A program made the translations under genes and the position numbers. A DNA stretch of 64,000 nucleotides from Pleodorina starrii (Eukaryota; Chlorophyta; Chlorophyceae; Chlamydomonadales; Volvocaceae). The notes under the pieces are model-generated. The model was not told the DNA's origin. It worked only from the letters and a program-made list of their open reading frames with translations, and made no database searches. Each line of letters starts with the position of its first letter. The stretch's first letter is position 1. Shown one piece after another: positions 21,301 through 29,535 of the stretch. Where the stretch lies: the NCBI GenBank assembly GCA_030267565.1, contig BRXU01000007.1, forward strand, positions 2,294,001-2,358,000. The letters run 5' to 3'.

Positions 21301-22804
21301 CTGCCGGGGCTTTTTGGTTAGTAGCCGCTGGAAGCTTTTCTTTGCCTTGCGAGCGTTAGTTGCGCGAATCTCTCGAGCAAGCTTGGCTATTTCCCCTCCG
21401 GTCTCTTTAATGGCCGCACGCAGGGTGCGGGCTGCGTCTGGTTCTTCGCGCTTAGTGGCGGCATGCTGAGTGGCGGCGCTGCGCTCGGGTGTTGCCCGTT
21501 CCGTTGTGCCGCTGGTGCCTGGGGGCGCCGTGGCCGGATGGGGGGGCGTCGTGCCATTGGCTTGACCCTCCGTTAGTGTAGGTGCCCCTTGCTCCTGGGG
21601 GTCCGTGCGCAGGGCTTTTGCGAGATTATCTTTCATGGTTTTGTGGTCGTTGTGCAGCCTGGCGAGGCGCCTGCCGATGCCACGTCGCGCATGCAGCTTC
21701 CCCGTGCAGGGGGGTTTCTGTTGACAGTGAGATTCCAGTATCCCAAGGCAGCGGTCGAGCAGGTCGCCTAGTTCATGGCTGAGAGTAGTAACGTCCGTCG
21801 CCCGGACGGTATCGTGGTTGCGCAGGTTAGCCAGGAGTGCTCGTGCCTCTTCCTTACCGGCGGCACGTTCCAGCTGTTCGGCGACGTGTCCGATGGCTTC
21901 GTACGCCGGGTTTAAAGCGCTTAGCAGGTGGGCGATTTCAGAAGTGAGCGTCGCTTCCATCTCCATGTGCGCCCGGGTTTTACTTTCTTTAAGTATTGGG
22001 AGTTGTATGCGGCTCCACGAGCTGGCTGCGTGGTCAGCCGCGGCCTGAGCCGCGGGCGCTGGAAGGAGACGAATACCCGCCAGCGGGATGAACGTGCAGA
22101 GGGGTTTATGGTCGAAGTTTCCTCCGCATTCGTACACTTGTTCGTACACTGTGCCCTCCTTGTCTGCTGCCGCTCCGGTGTGGGCGGCTAGCAGGACGTC
22201 GTCTATCCGGCTGTGGTGAGTGTCGTGGTCAAGCTGTGTCTGCGTGTAGGTGTAGGCACGCCGCGGAGTAACGACGGGGTTTAGGTTCGCACTGCTCGAG
22301 AAGCTACGATGCGCCCTGTCAGCCGGGTAGCATGTGCCCGTGGACCGGTCGCTAGGATGGAGCGTTGCGTTCCAGTCGCCCGCCATGATGAGGTGCTCCC
22401 CCTTGGCGCTGGCCTGTGTGGCGGCGGTTTGTCCGTACTCGTATATCGCTTGCCTGATCAAGGGATCCGCCGGGCAGTAGACCCCCAGCACGTGTAGGGG
22501 GATGCTGCCTGGGGTTTTGATGCGAACGTGTCCGATGTAGCCCTCAAGGCCCGGAGAGACGGGCTCGGCACTCGTGCTGCCTTGGCCGCTAAAGCGTTCC
22601 GCTACCCCAACAATGACACCCGCTTCACGCGTCTTGTTGCGCTCCGGGTGGGGACGGTTGCTCATGTATGTCTGGTATGGCCGGAGGGCCTGTTTAACGC
22701 TGACAATGCCTCGTCGGTTGTGCGCACTAAGTTTGGTCTCGGTCAGGACTATGACGTCTGGCTTATGTTCGTCTAGCATGTGTGCGATACCCTCGCGGTG
22801 GCCC
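15342..22804 (-). mobile_element. LINE copy 1 (Dualen/RandI type), 5'-truncated, 7.46 kb
   Basis: It is flanked by a 14-bp target duplication, GCAGAGGCGGTGGA, at 15328-15341 and 22805-22818, splitting the last exon of gene C. The 3' end (left side) is an (ATT)n tail. The 5' side breaks off at a point corresponding to about 39350 in copy 2, so about 3.9 kb of the full element is missing. Apart from scattered substitutions it is nearly identical to copy 2, so both are young. It keeps endonuclease, reverse transcriptase, RNase H and restriction-like endonuclease, but starts inside the APE domain. Confidence 0.95.
15481..22779 (-). CDS. LINE polyprotein, N-terminally truncated (APE-RT-RNase H-RLE), 2432 codons
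   Basis: One uninterrupted frame. The N-terminus starts at MLDEHKPDVIVLTETK, inside the APE (exonuclease III-like) domain. It therefore lacks the first catalytic Asn block seen in copy 2, but keeps TETK, GDWNATLHPSD and HSRIDD. The reverse transcriptase has APGPDGIPNELL, YIDFTSAFNTIDHD and the catalytic FADD (Asp codons at 20248-20253, residues about 843-844). RNase H has YTDGS, CELSAIHQA, WTDSKAS and NEEADKA. The C-terminus has a CPVC...H..GGCQH zinc-knuckle-like block, then KKRPDLLLIP and IIEVGYTAD, a PD-(D/E)xK restriction-like endonuclease as in Dualen/R2-type LINEs. Truncation makes it unlikely to retrotranspose by itself; the first Met is simply the first in the remaining frame. Confidence 0.92.
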   Translation of the reverse strand: MLDEHKPDVIVLTETKLSAHNRRGIVSVKQALRPYQTYMSNRPHPERNKTREAGVIVGVAERFSGQGSTSAEPVSPGLEGYIGHVRIKTPGSIPLHVLGVYCPADPLIRQAIYEYGQTAATQASAKGEHLIMAGDWNATLHPSDRSTGTCYPADRAHRSFSSSANLNPVVTPRRAYTYTQTQLDHDTHHSRIDDVLLAAHTGAAADKEGTVYEQVYECGGNFDHKPLCTFIPLAGIRLLPAPAAQAAADHAASSWSRIQLPILKESKTRAHMEMEATLTSEIAHLLSALNPAYEAIGHVAEQLERAAGKEEARALLANLRNHDTVRATDVTTLSHELGDLLDRCLGILESHCQQKPPCTGKLHARRGIGRRLARLHNDHKTMKDNLAKALRTDPQEQGAPTLTEGQANGTTPPHPATAPPGTSGTTERATPERSAATQHAATKREEPDAARTLRAAIKETGGEIAKLAREIRATNARKAKKSFQRLLTKKPRQAHRQVLEPDDQPRGIAAIRHPTDGRLCTDSKNILDALHTHFALLARPVSGPRTGKYLPNEAPRNYPWIRPGAQDPLSEGLAKWGDAPPSLLPGVLDPHNFRTSIDHLARNKAPGPDGIPNELLQTLPADLQTAIHQLITVMWVKAEIPTHWTKSDTVLIPKKGDPLLIKNKRPIALANTIYKLYTSHITLNIVLYSEQAHIFTEAQEGYLRQRNTERQLQNVLHAIEDAGLTSRDLFLLYIDFTSAFNTIDHDKLLMIMYDLGYPDDLIEVVANLYSRATTRIRTEHGCTADIAIERGTIQGDTLSPVLFIIYMEPLLRWLHSGGRGYQYGCLKAEENERHHFSSGAFADDLVTLTNSVSDMRLQCAKIEQYAQWGALKVNVGKCQLQGILHGRARSDQDLSRGPGTRKYQTALERLLKDQIRIDGSPIPYAPPTASYKYLGVHVTPTLDWAPQVAYVRAEITRRGQGIQESMASPDQRINMIKTLIHPFVAYSLATMAYTPQDIASFDSQIAGIAKRSYGLKMGFPTRAILGPVKQLGLGVGTIRSLYVAKAAKALVLSLNDEGRLGVVTRALLSLQSRYMGDMPVHALKKESRFYTTLKQLTITQEAGIELTDCGKGYERKASTLIHLLAACNSGTEPKTLALLSRCVQPLLELGLDLRVLKDKNTGAHFITTDQLRRIGGRSVGPRHLIALNQLSLALNPVLSVRARAARHRGVTALPPELRAIPNEPIMTDLMNDTHGPTPLPHGNIMRYVVSRPRDTTGAPPPDPSPAAHNLSPDPAAPRREVESQEGQVRRPAQQREARRHMPRRNATEETMTAYIRRQRPKPTRHITDTTASGWDPRESPLTVTHCEALLRHRDLPGLAAEVGTASQLEEMLRGEREWPTGVALKYGHNINQYLFGEQERVALIHAQIRKRVEAGPRAAKRQRRDTPRHPTHSTFYQVEWESTVITKGALELYAAHGYLPTATRPYEAAADPATPTERIEVDWARTEDEGTRLATQDNWNELLNAFRHRLEAAAETAPGRTAPARDQHLNPRQQQGQWASECLNQARGQRLLRQHVEIDVHPGNPDRDIRPTGRYTIQIGKHSDPDPSNRAPWDGSGDTPAGLLEQGVALVYDPQGRCIGTLLDSLLRSLWLRHSDAKCKRPEAHAKLAAAGGFEEDVARLLLRYRDGGGTKTHPVKAAHEQGLGEQFTTRLMNAMGSSTERFASPLNVANCTETYFSRFPEDMLFGANHDAYSQPFTGLSIAHPEPTPEEGHHALRWALGWAEAKKTEATQTATLIVVPTSRTAPYTRYLSHPLVTQVGSIDSLAAKGILQSATLNVDTKPYPVGLTLLLVSNDAGKSHVSSLRQALGMRTTLPAPTGQAQPWIAPQWVRKRVRKMTAGAPDQAVSSRKCSNPTPAERRSAHLAFHAANPLRYNAHASIYTDGSVREVEVGNTKMLGLGAAAVDALTGHTLLIDVNPGAYGCQTITRCELSAIHQALTMRRGLPHNQAHLSIWTDSKASLHLIQKMINNPQKLRLSKHRALLEDIVAALKARAVAKLKTSLLKVKAHTGVRYNEEADKAAVQAAILAAQGMLPAEAVIEKADNNPRSKHWWLRKSEGTDVNAGRYANDLNRGIDTLVSQTTHNGYTNETAYVKYVEDALPDLEINASTRTLQRGTGRHRHYKRCLDYLYGQLWNAKLAKLFRMPLVPGGPTSTGYCPVCKDPQTKTRIPDSGAHILGGCQHARMHALYTLRHNQAVQTITRTLSRGAHGGCFIVMDACSMEDKPDYVAGTRLPKWLLPNIPDDDRSKKRPDLLLIPSIPLSDTCSPKYMGPDDPSEHTVHIIEVGYTADTNHTQKQNDKAHQHAELAQMLTAHGWKVCYTKQEAISLGFAGTIRKDLRQLLTSLGTSNEAAKKCCNDLHDHAVRALNAIVAARRQLERDPRQQSTTSADPP

Positions 22805-22818
22805 GCAGAGGCGGTGGA

Positions 22819-22880
22819 TCATCATGATGAAGAAAGGCCTGCCAAGCAGCTCTGGCTATTCTACTGGCGGCCGCCATTAG
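22819..22880 (+). pseudogene. Stranded 3' tail of gene C exon 7
   Basis: It continues the gene C frame exactly once the LINE and one copy of its target duplication are removed. It encodes IIMMKKGLPSSSGYSTGGRH and ends in TAG at 22878-22880. It is cut off from the rest of the gene by 7.5 kb of LINE and is not expected to be translated. Confidence 0.85.
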
Positions 22881-22962
22881 CTACCGACGTAGATAGAGCG
22901 CCGGCGTGCAGCGCATGCATTCGTTAGCAGCAGCACGCAGGGCGGGTGCAGCCGGCGTCGTA

Positions 22963-22967
22963 TGTAA
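22963..22967 (+). terminator. TGTAA poly(A) signal of the original gene C
   Basis: TGTAA lies 83 bases after the original stop codon of gene C. TGTAA is the usual poly(A) signal in Chlamydomonas and relatives. It overlaps the start of a perfect 12-bp hairpin. Confidence 0.5.
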
Positions 22968-22998
22968 TATAAATCAGTATTAGGTGCTGATTTATATT
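22966..22998. repeat. Perfect 12-bp hairpin at the gene C 3' end
   Basis: AATATAAATCAG (22966-22977) and CTGATTTATATT (22987-22998) are exact inverse complements around a 9-base loop, immediately at the TGTAA signal. It could be an RNA 3'-end structure or a small MITE remnant. Confidence 0.8.
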
Positions 22999-24129
22999 AT
23001 TAGGTAATATATAATGCACTCCGGTCGAGTTAGCAAGGCGGCGTTGTTCCGTTAGTTGACTGCTGCTGCTCCTCTCCTGCGCAACAGGATGGAAGAGCGC
23101 TCAAGCTTCAAGGCGGGTAGATTGTTGGGTGGAGGCTGAGCGGCCGCGGTGGGCGTGTACGGGCGGGCGCGTTTACTGTGTTTGCATGGTCCGCCCGTAG
23201 TCACTGGTGTTCGCTCAACTCCTAGCTACGTGTACACTGTTCACCGATAATGGAGTTCAGAAGTCAATAATTCCATCTATGTGTGCATGTATGTTGCGCG
23301 TACAAGAAGTCTTTTCGGGAAGAGCGAGGTTTGGAGCCCCCATCCAGCAGGACAAAACCGACAGCGCACAGCGGCAGCAGATAGATAGATAGCTCCAGCC
23401 TTAACGCACATTCCGCATTCTTAATATTGCTCCGAGAACCCAGGCGACCCCGGGGGCTAGCTCGGCACCCAAAAGGCGCTTCGCGCACGGGGGATACGAT
23501 GGGCGACTTATCTCCACGGACCTGCGTGCTGTGATAAACGCATCAATCGGGGTACAGTGGGCTCTGAGCGTCTGAAGTATGGAGACCCGAACGGTGATGA
23601 AGGCCCGGGAACGGGAGCGGAGGAGCAAAGGACGGCGGGCGGAGGGCGGCGGGACGCAGGGCACGCCGCATGCCGTGACCGACTGCTGCGCAGTGCTGGA
23701 GTACAGCGCGCACGCGCGCTTGAACGGACTCTGCCCAATCCCCCCCGCTTCCGTAACCATTGACGCCGCCCGAGGGACCGATGCCGTTTTTTCCGAATCC
23801 TCACGGCCGAACGAACCAGATCTTGGTCGCTGGCCTTGCGTCGTCTCCTTTCCCGTTTCAACACGTGTAAGCGGATGGAACTGCACGACAAGCTCAGGGT
23901 TATATATGCGTTTGATCGGATGTAGGTGCTTGGGCGACGCCAGGCGACGCATGTATGACGCACATGCCTCGGCGGATGGGAACCCTGCCTTGGTGCGGGA
24001 CGACAGCCCAACAATCGATGTACGGATAATTGGCGAAATGGTAGTGCTGCGTCTCATTTGGCTACATCACATACAAGCAAGCAAGCTGGTGCGTGTCTAA
24101 CTGCGAAGAACGCAGACGCACGCGCGAAA

Positions 24130-27100
24130 ATGAATTATTCGCGTGCCTCCATCTTGGTGCTTTTGCTGTCAGCAGGCAAGATTGGATGAGTGCGTGCGTG
24201 TCTCGTTGTAAAAAATTATGAATGCTTATCACGCATTGATTGCCGTATACTTGCTTATGCTTGCTTGAGTAAGCCCAACCTACATATCATGCACCCACGC
24301 ACGCACGCCCAAGCTCAGCTAGCGGTCCTGCTGAATGGCTCGTTCTGTTGACGCGACGCCCCGCAGCACCGCAACTTACATCTATACCTATACCGGTATG
24401 ATATGTCCTTAAACCTAGCGGCGAGCCTTGAATTCAACGTGTTCCGCCACCCACGGTCGCCGGCCTCCGTTTGCCTTGCACACCGCACGGCACCATCCGG
24501 CCGCAGGTGCGGCCGCGGCAGTAGTGGGCAGCAGCAGCGCTGCCGAGCGGCACGGAGGTCGGTCGCTGCTCCAGGGGGCCATGGAGGCCAAACCCGCCCC
24601 CGGCCTGCCCGGGAAGCCGAGCGCCTCGCCCTCGACGGCCGGGGGCCTTCCCACCGAGAGTGGGGGCGGCGGGGTCCCCCCAGCAGGGGCACTGGCGGCC
24701 AAGGATGCCGCGATGGCGGCCAAGGCCGGCGCGGCTGGGCCCAAGGTATGTATATATGTGGCGGCCTCTGTACTCGTCCTTTAAATGCACTTGCTGTATC
24801 ACTGGCGCAGCTCGCGACTGTTATCGCCGAAAGTAAGGTCGCTCGTGTGTCCCCGGGGTGGGGCGGTGGTGCACGTGCCACATACAGTACATTCGCACCG
24901 AGCACCAATCTATCAGGAAACCGTGGCGGCTGGGGGCTGGGGGCTAGGGCTGGAGCTCGGCGGGTCGGCGGTGAACAAAGTAAGGTGGCCAACGGCGCTA
25001 GATCTGTCGTTGGTCGAAGGTCCGTGGGTGGGTGGCAGCCTCCTGCTGCGTGCATGCAAGCAACCCTACACGCGCACCGCACCTACCGTCGTTGGATTGC
25101 GATTGCCTTAACTTCGCTCCCGCCCATCCTTGCACCTTGATGTGCAGGTCGACATTGCGATCAAGGCTCTCAACGTGACGGGCGTGGGGAAGCTGCTGAC
25201 CAACGACATGGTGACCACCATCTTTGCTCCCGATGACGCGTGAGTCCATCCCTTCCTGTTGGGGGATGCTTGCGAAGGGTGTGGTTTACCTGCTGCTGAA
25301 CTTACCAAATTATCAACTCCCGAGCATACATCGCGCAGCAGTCGATTGGCGCACCACACGCCCTCCTCCCACGCAGCCTTGATCGCCGCCCCCGCCTAAC
25401 GCCTCCATCCGCCCCCCGCCGACACCCGCCTGCCCAAACAGTGCATTCTACACCCTCGCGGCGCAGCTGAACCTGACCGGCGGAGTCGCCTCGCTGCTGG
25501 ACAACCCTCTGGCGCTCGACCTCACCCTGATGCACGTGGTCCCCGGTGGGTGGGTCAAACGTTTCCTTGCAAGTTTCCTTTCCCCCAAGTGGCTGGGGGA
25601 AGACACAGGCGGCCTGCTGCGTGCATCGGGAGATTGCCTGCTGCTGGGTGCCTGCAAGTCACGGCTGGCTGGTTTAACGGGTTACCTCGACGCAGACCAC
25701 GTGTCGATCGATACCTTCGATAGGCGCCATCGGCTCTCGGCTCCTCTCTATCTCCTGTCTGTCCTCTTGTTTCGTGAGAAACCGTGTGACCCTCCTTTCT
25801 CCCCTGCATCCCATGTCGGCGGTGTCCACCATCCCAGGTGTGGCGCTCCGCAGCACCGACCTGCCCCTCAACCAGGTGATCAACGCCACATCGCTCCTCG
25901 GCCCCACCCTGCAGATCCTGCGGACCGGGTGCGTGAGTGCATGTAGTGTGCGTGGGCGGCAGAGCGTGTATAGGTAATACGCGGCGGCACCTAGCTACCC
26001 ACTGCCGCATCGTAAATTGACAAGGGGTTGGTGTCGGCTTCCTTGAAGCCGGAAAAAGGGCGGGGCCCCGTTCAATCCGTACGTGTTAAGTTGAGTGCTA
26101 GGGCGGCGAGGGCGTCAAGTGTGAGAGTGTGGACAGTCCTGCTGTTATATAGCCAGAGCTTTATCCCCGAAATGCCTGCTTGCGGAGTCGTCAGCAAGGC
26201 CTGCCGGCGCCGCGCGAATCACGTCATCCCGCCGGGTGCATGAGCGCATCGACGGACATACGGCATCATTTCCAAAGCGAGCGGCGAGGGCGTCAAGTGT
26301 GAGAGTGTCCTGACAGTCCTGCTAATAGACAGCCAGAGCTTTATATCCGAAATGCCTGCGGCTTCAGCAATCCGCCCCATGTTTAGCATCGCGCTCCGTC
26401 TCGGCACTGTGCAACTCTTCCCGCGAGCGCATTGGCTTAAGTAACATGACAGTAGACATGGAGTGTATCATTCACATATCACGCAGGCTGACTTGCCAAT
26501 AGAAGGACAGCGGAACTGTTAGGTTGCGAGGGTCGCGACGACGTGCAGTTGCCGACGAGAGTGCACAGGCTTCGCTACCGAGGTATCCGCCGTATCGTAG
26601 AGCAGGCTTGACAACTTTAACATTAGGACAGGGACTGTAGAAGTCCCCTAGGTTGCCGACTGCATCGTGCGTGCATTGGCGGCTTGGCGTCCAACAACCA
26701 GCAGTTGGCCCCTCATGGTTTGCTCCTTGCAACCTTTGTAATAGTAATATGCGTCAAGACGATCGGACCGGCAAGCAGAGCTGCTGTGGTGTGGTCGCGG
26801 GAAGAATGTTCGCAATGCAAACATAGTTGGTTGCTTGCCGAAACGAAGATTCATTTCACGCCGTCATGTCAGAAATCCACTTTAAGGAACGATAAATCTT
26901 CTGGAATTAATTATAGGCCGAGAGGTGTTGGTTTGACCTCGGCCTCGGTCCATGGAGACTGCCAAACTGGTTTGTACTCGTGCGATGTTGGGTTCCAATA
27001 ATAAATTTACCGTGCAATACAGAATGTAATCTTTTACTTATGCAGACTTTCCGTTGGCCGAAAGTCTACACTTGTCCAATTACTTCCCATCCCACGTCCC

Positions 27101-27941
27101 ACGGGCACACGGGCACACGGACATGGGCAATCCTACAGGGCGGGGCCCCCCTGGGCGCTTCGCGCTGGGGCCCCGCCCAAAAAAAGTTCTTTCGCCACCC
27201 AGGACTTGACCGTCTTTAGATACCCAGCCACATTTTGGCCGTGACGCATTCAGGCGAGATCAGGATCCTTTGACACCTTTGAATACCTTCTGCATCTTTC
27301 TTTAAACCCTGTATGTACTGCCTTGTGACGCGCATGGCTGGTTCCCGTACTGCAGCAACTCGGTCAAGGTGAGCGTTGTTGGCACCAACAGCTCCGCGGA
27401 AGTCATCAAGGCGGACATACCATTCAACAAGGTATGTGGGGGAGTCGGAGGATCGTGTTGGGATAAATGTCCGGTGCGTGCGTGGTGGCGGCGCGTCGCC
27501 GCCGGGCCTGCCTCACTCGCTCGGTGGACGCGGTAGGGGCTGGGGCCGTCTGGGGCTGTCTGCCATCCGCGAACAATGCGGCGCGTTGCTGCCTCTGGCT
27601 GATGAGGCAAAGGGGCACATACCCGCGCACGAGATGCGGCAGCCCGCACGCACGCACGCACGCACGCCGTGGGGATGCAGTGCAGCCAGGTTTGGCACGT
27701 GCGCGCCTTCTACATGCACGGACTACGTACTGTTGATTCGAGGGTTGCGACCTTACCTATCTTCCTTCCCGCTCACTTCCAGCAACGCCCACGCACCTGC
27801 AGCCGCTCCTGCTGTCCACTCCCTCCTAGATTCGTCCGCTCCCTCTTGATGCCGCTCCGTCCTTACGTCCCGCCTACGTTTCCCTTGCCTCATCGGCCGC
27901 AGTCGTCTATCGTCCACATTATCAACAAGGTCCTCACTTGA
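24130..27941 (+). CDS. FAS1 gene D: secreted fasciclin-domain protein
   Basis: Seven exons: 24130-24175, 24522-24745, 25148-25239, 25442-25545, 25838-25928, 27356-27431 and 27903-27941 (TGA). The product is about 223 residues. Exon 1 is a signal peptide (MNYSRASILVLLLSA) ending at a GC donor (GCAG|GCAAGA, 24176), shared with gene E. Exon 2 is a Gly/Ala/Pro-rich linker of about 75 residues, longer than in the paralogues. The FAS1 domain runs through exons 3-7: VDIAIKALN, TIFAPDDA (H1), LTLMHVVP (H2), LRSTDLPLNQV, SVKVSVVG and a short end SIVHIINKVLT. Intron 5 (1.4 kb) contains the short Helitron-like element. Exons 3-7 and parts of intron 4 are almost the same as in gene E, so the two come from a recent duplication. 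A TGTAA at about 28463 may be its poly(A) signal. Confidence 0.9.
26021..27185 (-). mobile_element. Short nonautonomous Helitron-like element in gene D intron 5
   Basis: This is the inverse copy of both ends of the 3662-8038 element. Its right end matches the left end there (GGGCGGGGCCCCAGCGCG with a GCGCTTCGCGC hairpin), and its left end matches the 8038 end (CAAGG...CGGCTTCCTTGAAGCCG). It has no coding part. It contains a subterminal internal repeat, since the block with CAGGCCTTGCTGACGACTCC recurs. It is read as a deletion derivative moved by a related full element. No target duplication is visible, as expected for Helitrons. Confidence 0.65.
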
Positions 27942-29535
27942 AGACACACACCATACCAGGATCTATCTGGGCACGTTGGTGGTGGTGAGCGGCGGGGTCA
28001 TGCCCGCCGCCGCGGCTGCTGGGCTCGGGCCAAGCAACCGACGAGCACCGAACCGAACCCCACGATGGGGAGGATGGAGAGGATGGAGAGCGAGGCACGC
28101 TTATACACACACACCCAACGGATGGATCTGCCGCTGCCGAATGAATGCTGCTTATCAACAGACTGTCCATTTACGTACGAGTGAACGTACGAGTTCGTCA
28201 GGAGTTTGCATAACGACAGATGTCACGCAACGTAAGAGTTGGTTGTTCACGCACCGACATTGATCGATCGCATCCCTGCAATGAATCATTCGTTTATTTG
28301 CTTTGAGTTTGAGCCATCGGCACAGTTTCGTTCCTTGAGAATGACCGGCGGTCCATCGGCGCTTGCTTCAGACCCGCCGACGCATCTCGGGCGGGAGCGG
28401 GGGGGGCTGCACGGCTGCTGCCGCTGTGCGTGAAATGCACTGTCATGTAGGCCTGCTGGCATGTAAGTGTCGGTCGCTCAAGGGCGGCAGCACTGTAGAG
28501 CCCCGCTAATGGCCCTGCTGTCAACTGTTAGGTCGGAGCCTTCGTCCATTGTAACTTCCGTAAGGATGGGCTGCTGGGTGTCCGAGCGAGCTAGCTATGT
28601 AATAAGCGTGCGTCCGAGCCAACGCAGAACGCACACACGCACACATGCGCGCACGCGTCCGTACGTAACAGCCTAGAGGCATCATGTTTTTTACGAAGCA
28701 TCCCCATAAGCATGCCGGCATACATTGCTTATATAAATATTCAGCACGCTTGAACTAACGGAACCAACGGATGGAGGATTGATTCTGTTCTCGAAGTCAT
28801 TTGCGTGCACAGCAAATAGACGGGACATCCCGCACCGCCCCCCACTCCCCCGCAAGGTCTCTTCCTGCTGGTTGCGACCCTGTGTATTCTCACGATTGAA
28901 TTTGAAACACCTTGCAGCCACGCAAGAGTTTTTTTCAATAAGGCACACGCAGTTGGAGCGGGTATTTGGATGAATCCAGCGGTGGGTGCGTGCTGGGGAT
29001 GACCCATGGGTCGCCTGCGAGCGTTTCCGCGTCGAAATCAACGGTAGAGCCTCAGGCCCATAGCTACGGACATCAGACTTGCGTGACACAATGTACATTA
29101 CATTTTACACATGACTGACACGCACCTGTTACAAGTACCTACATACGTTGCTTGACACGTGCCCATGTCCGACAGGTACAGTTCGAAGGAGCCACGTGCG
29201 TGGGTTACATCAATATGCGTTTGTGGGACTGACTGCAGCTGGCAGCCGAACGAAGGCCTCAAGGCCTAGTTTCTGTTGGAGGTTAACACGTCGGCCGACA
29301 GGAGGTGGTTGGGTAAACATGTGGCGCACAATCCCCGGCGGTTGATTTGACAGCAGGCAATGTACGAATGGGCAGCGAAAGCGTATTCGATTTAAACTCG
29401 AGGGACTTGAATGTACGCCCAACCCGGGACAGAAGTCTTGCAGCATACCATCAGTAGGATAAAGTGAGACAACTCGAAATTTGGTTTGCGGCGGCAGGAC
29501 GGAGCCTTGCTTTGACCAGCTACCCAACCACGCAA
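27942..29535. other. Intergenic D-E region
   Basis: 1.6 kb without a supported gene, RNA or repeat. It should hold the 3' UTR of D (TGTAA near 28463) and the promoter of E. Confidence 0.5.

Larger units (their letters stand above)
22881..24129. other. Intergenic C-D region
   Basis: No gene is supported. A 218-codon minus-strand open frame (23401-24057) has no recognisable domain and a composition expected by chance in GC-rich DNA. The region should hold the gene D promoter. Confidence 0.5.

Noticed and set aside
18038..22927. Many plus-strand open frames of 60-160 codons across 15.5-22.9 kb and 32-43 kb
   Set aside because: They lie antisense to the LINE polyprotein, recur at the same relative places in both copies, and have Arg/Ser/Cys-rich composition expected from the opposite strand of a GC-rich gene.
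23401..24057. Minus-strand 218-codon frame between genes C and D
   Set aside because: No domain, no splice support and random-looking composition; long chance frames are common at this GC content.
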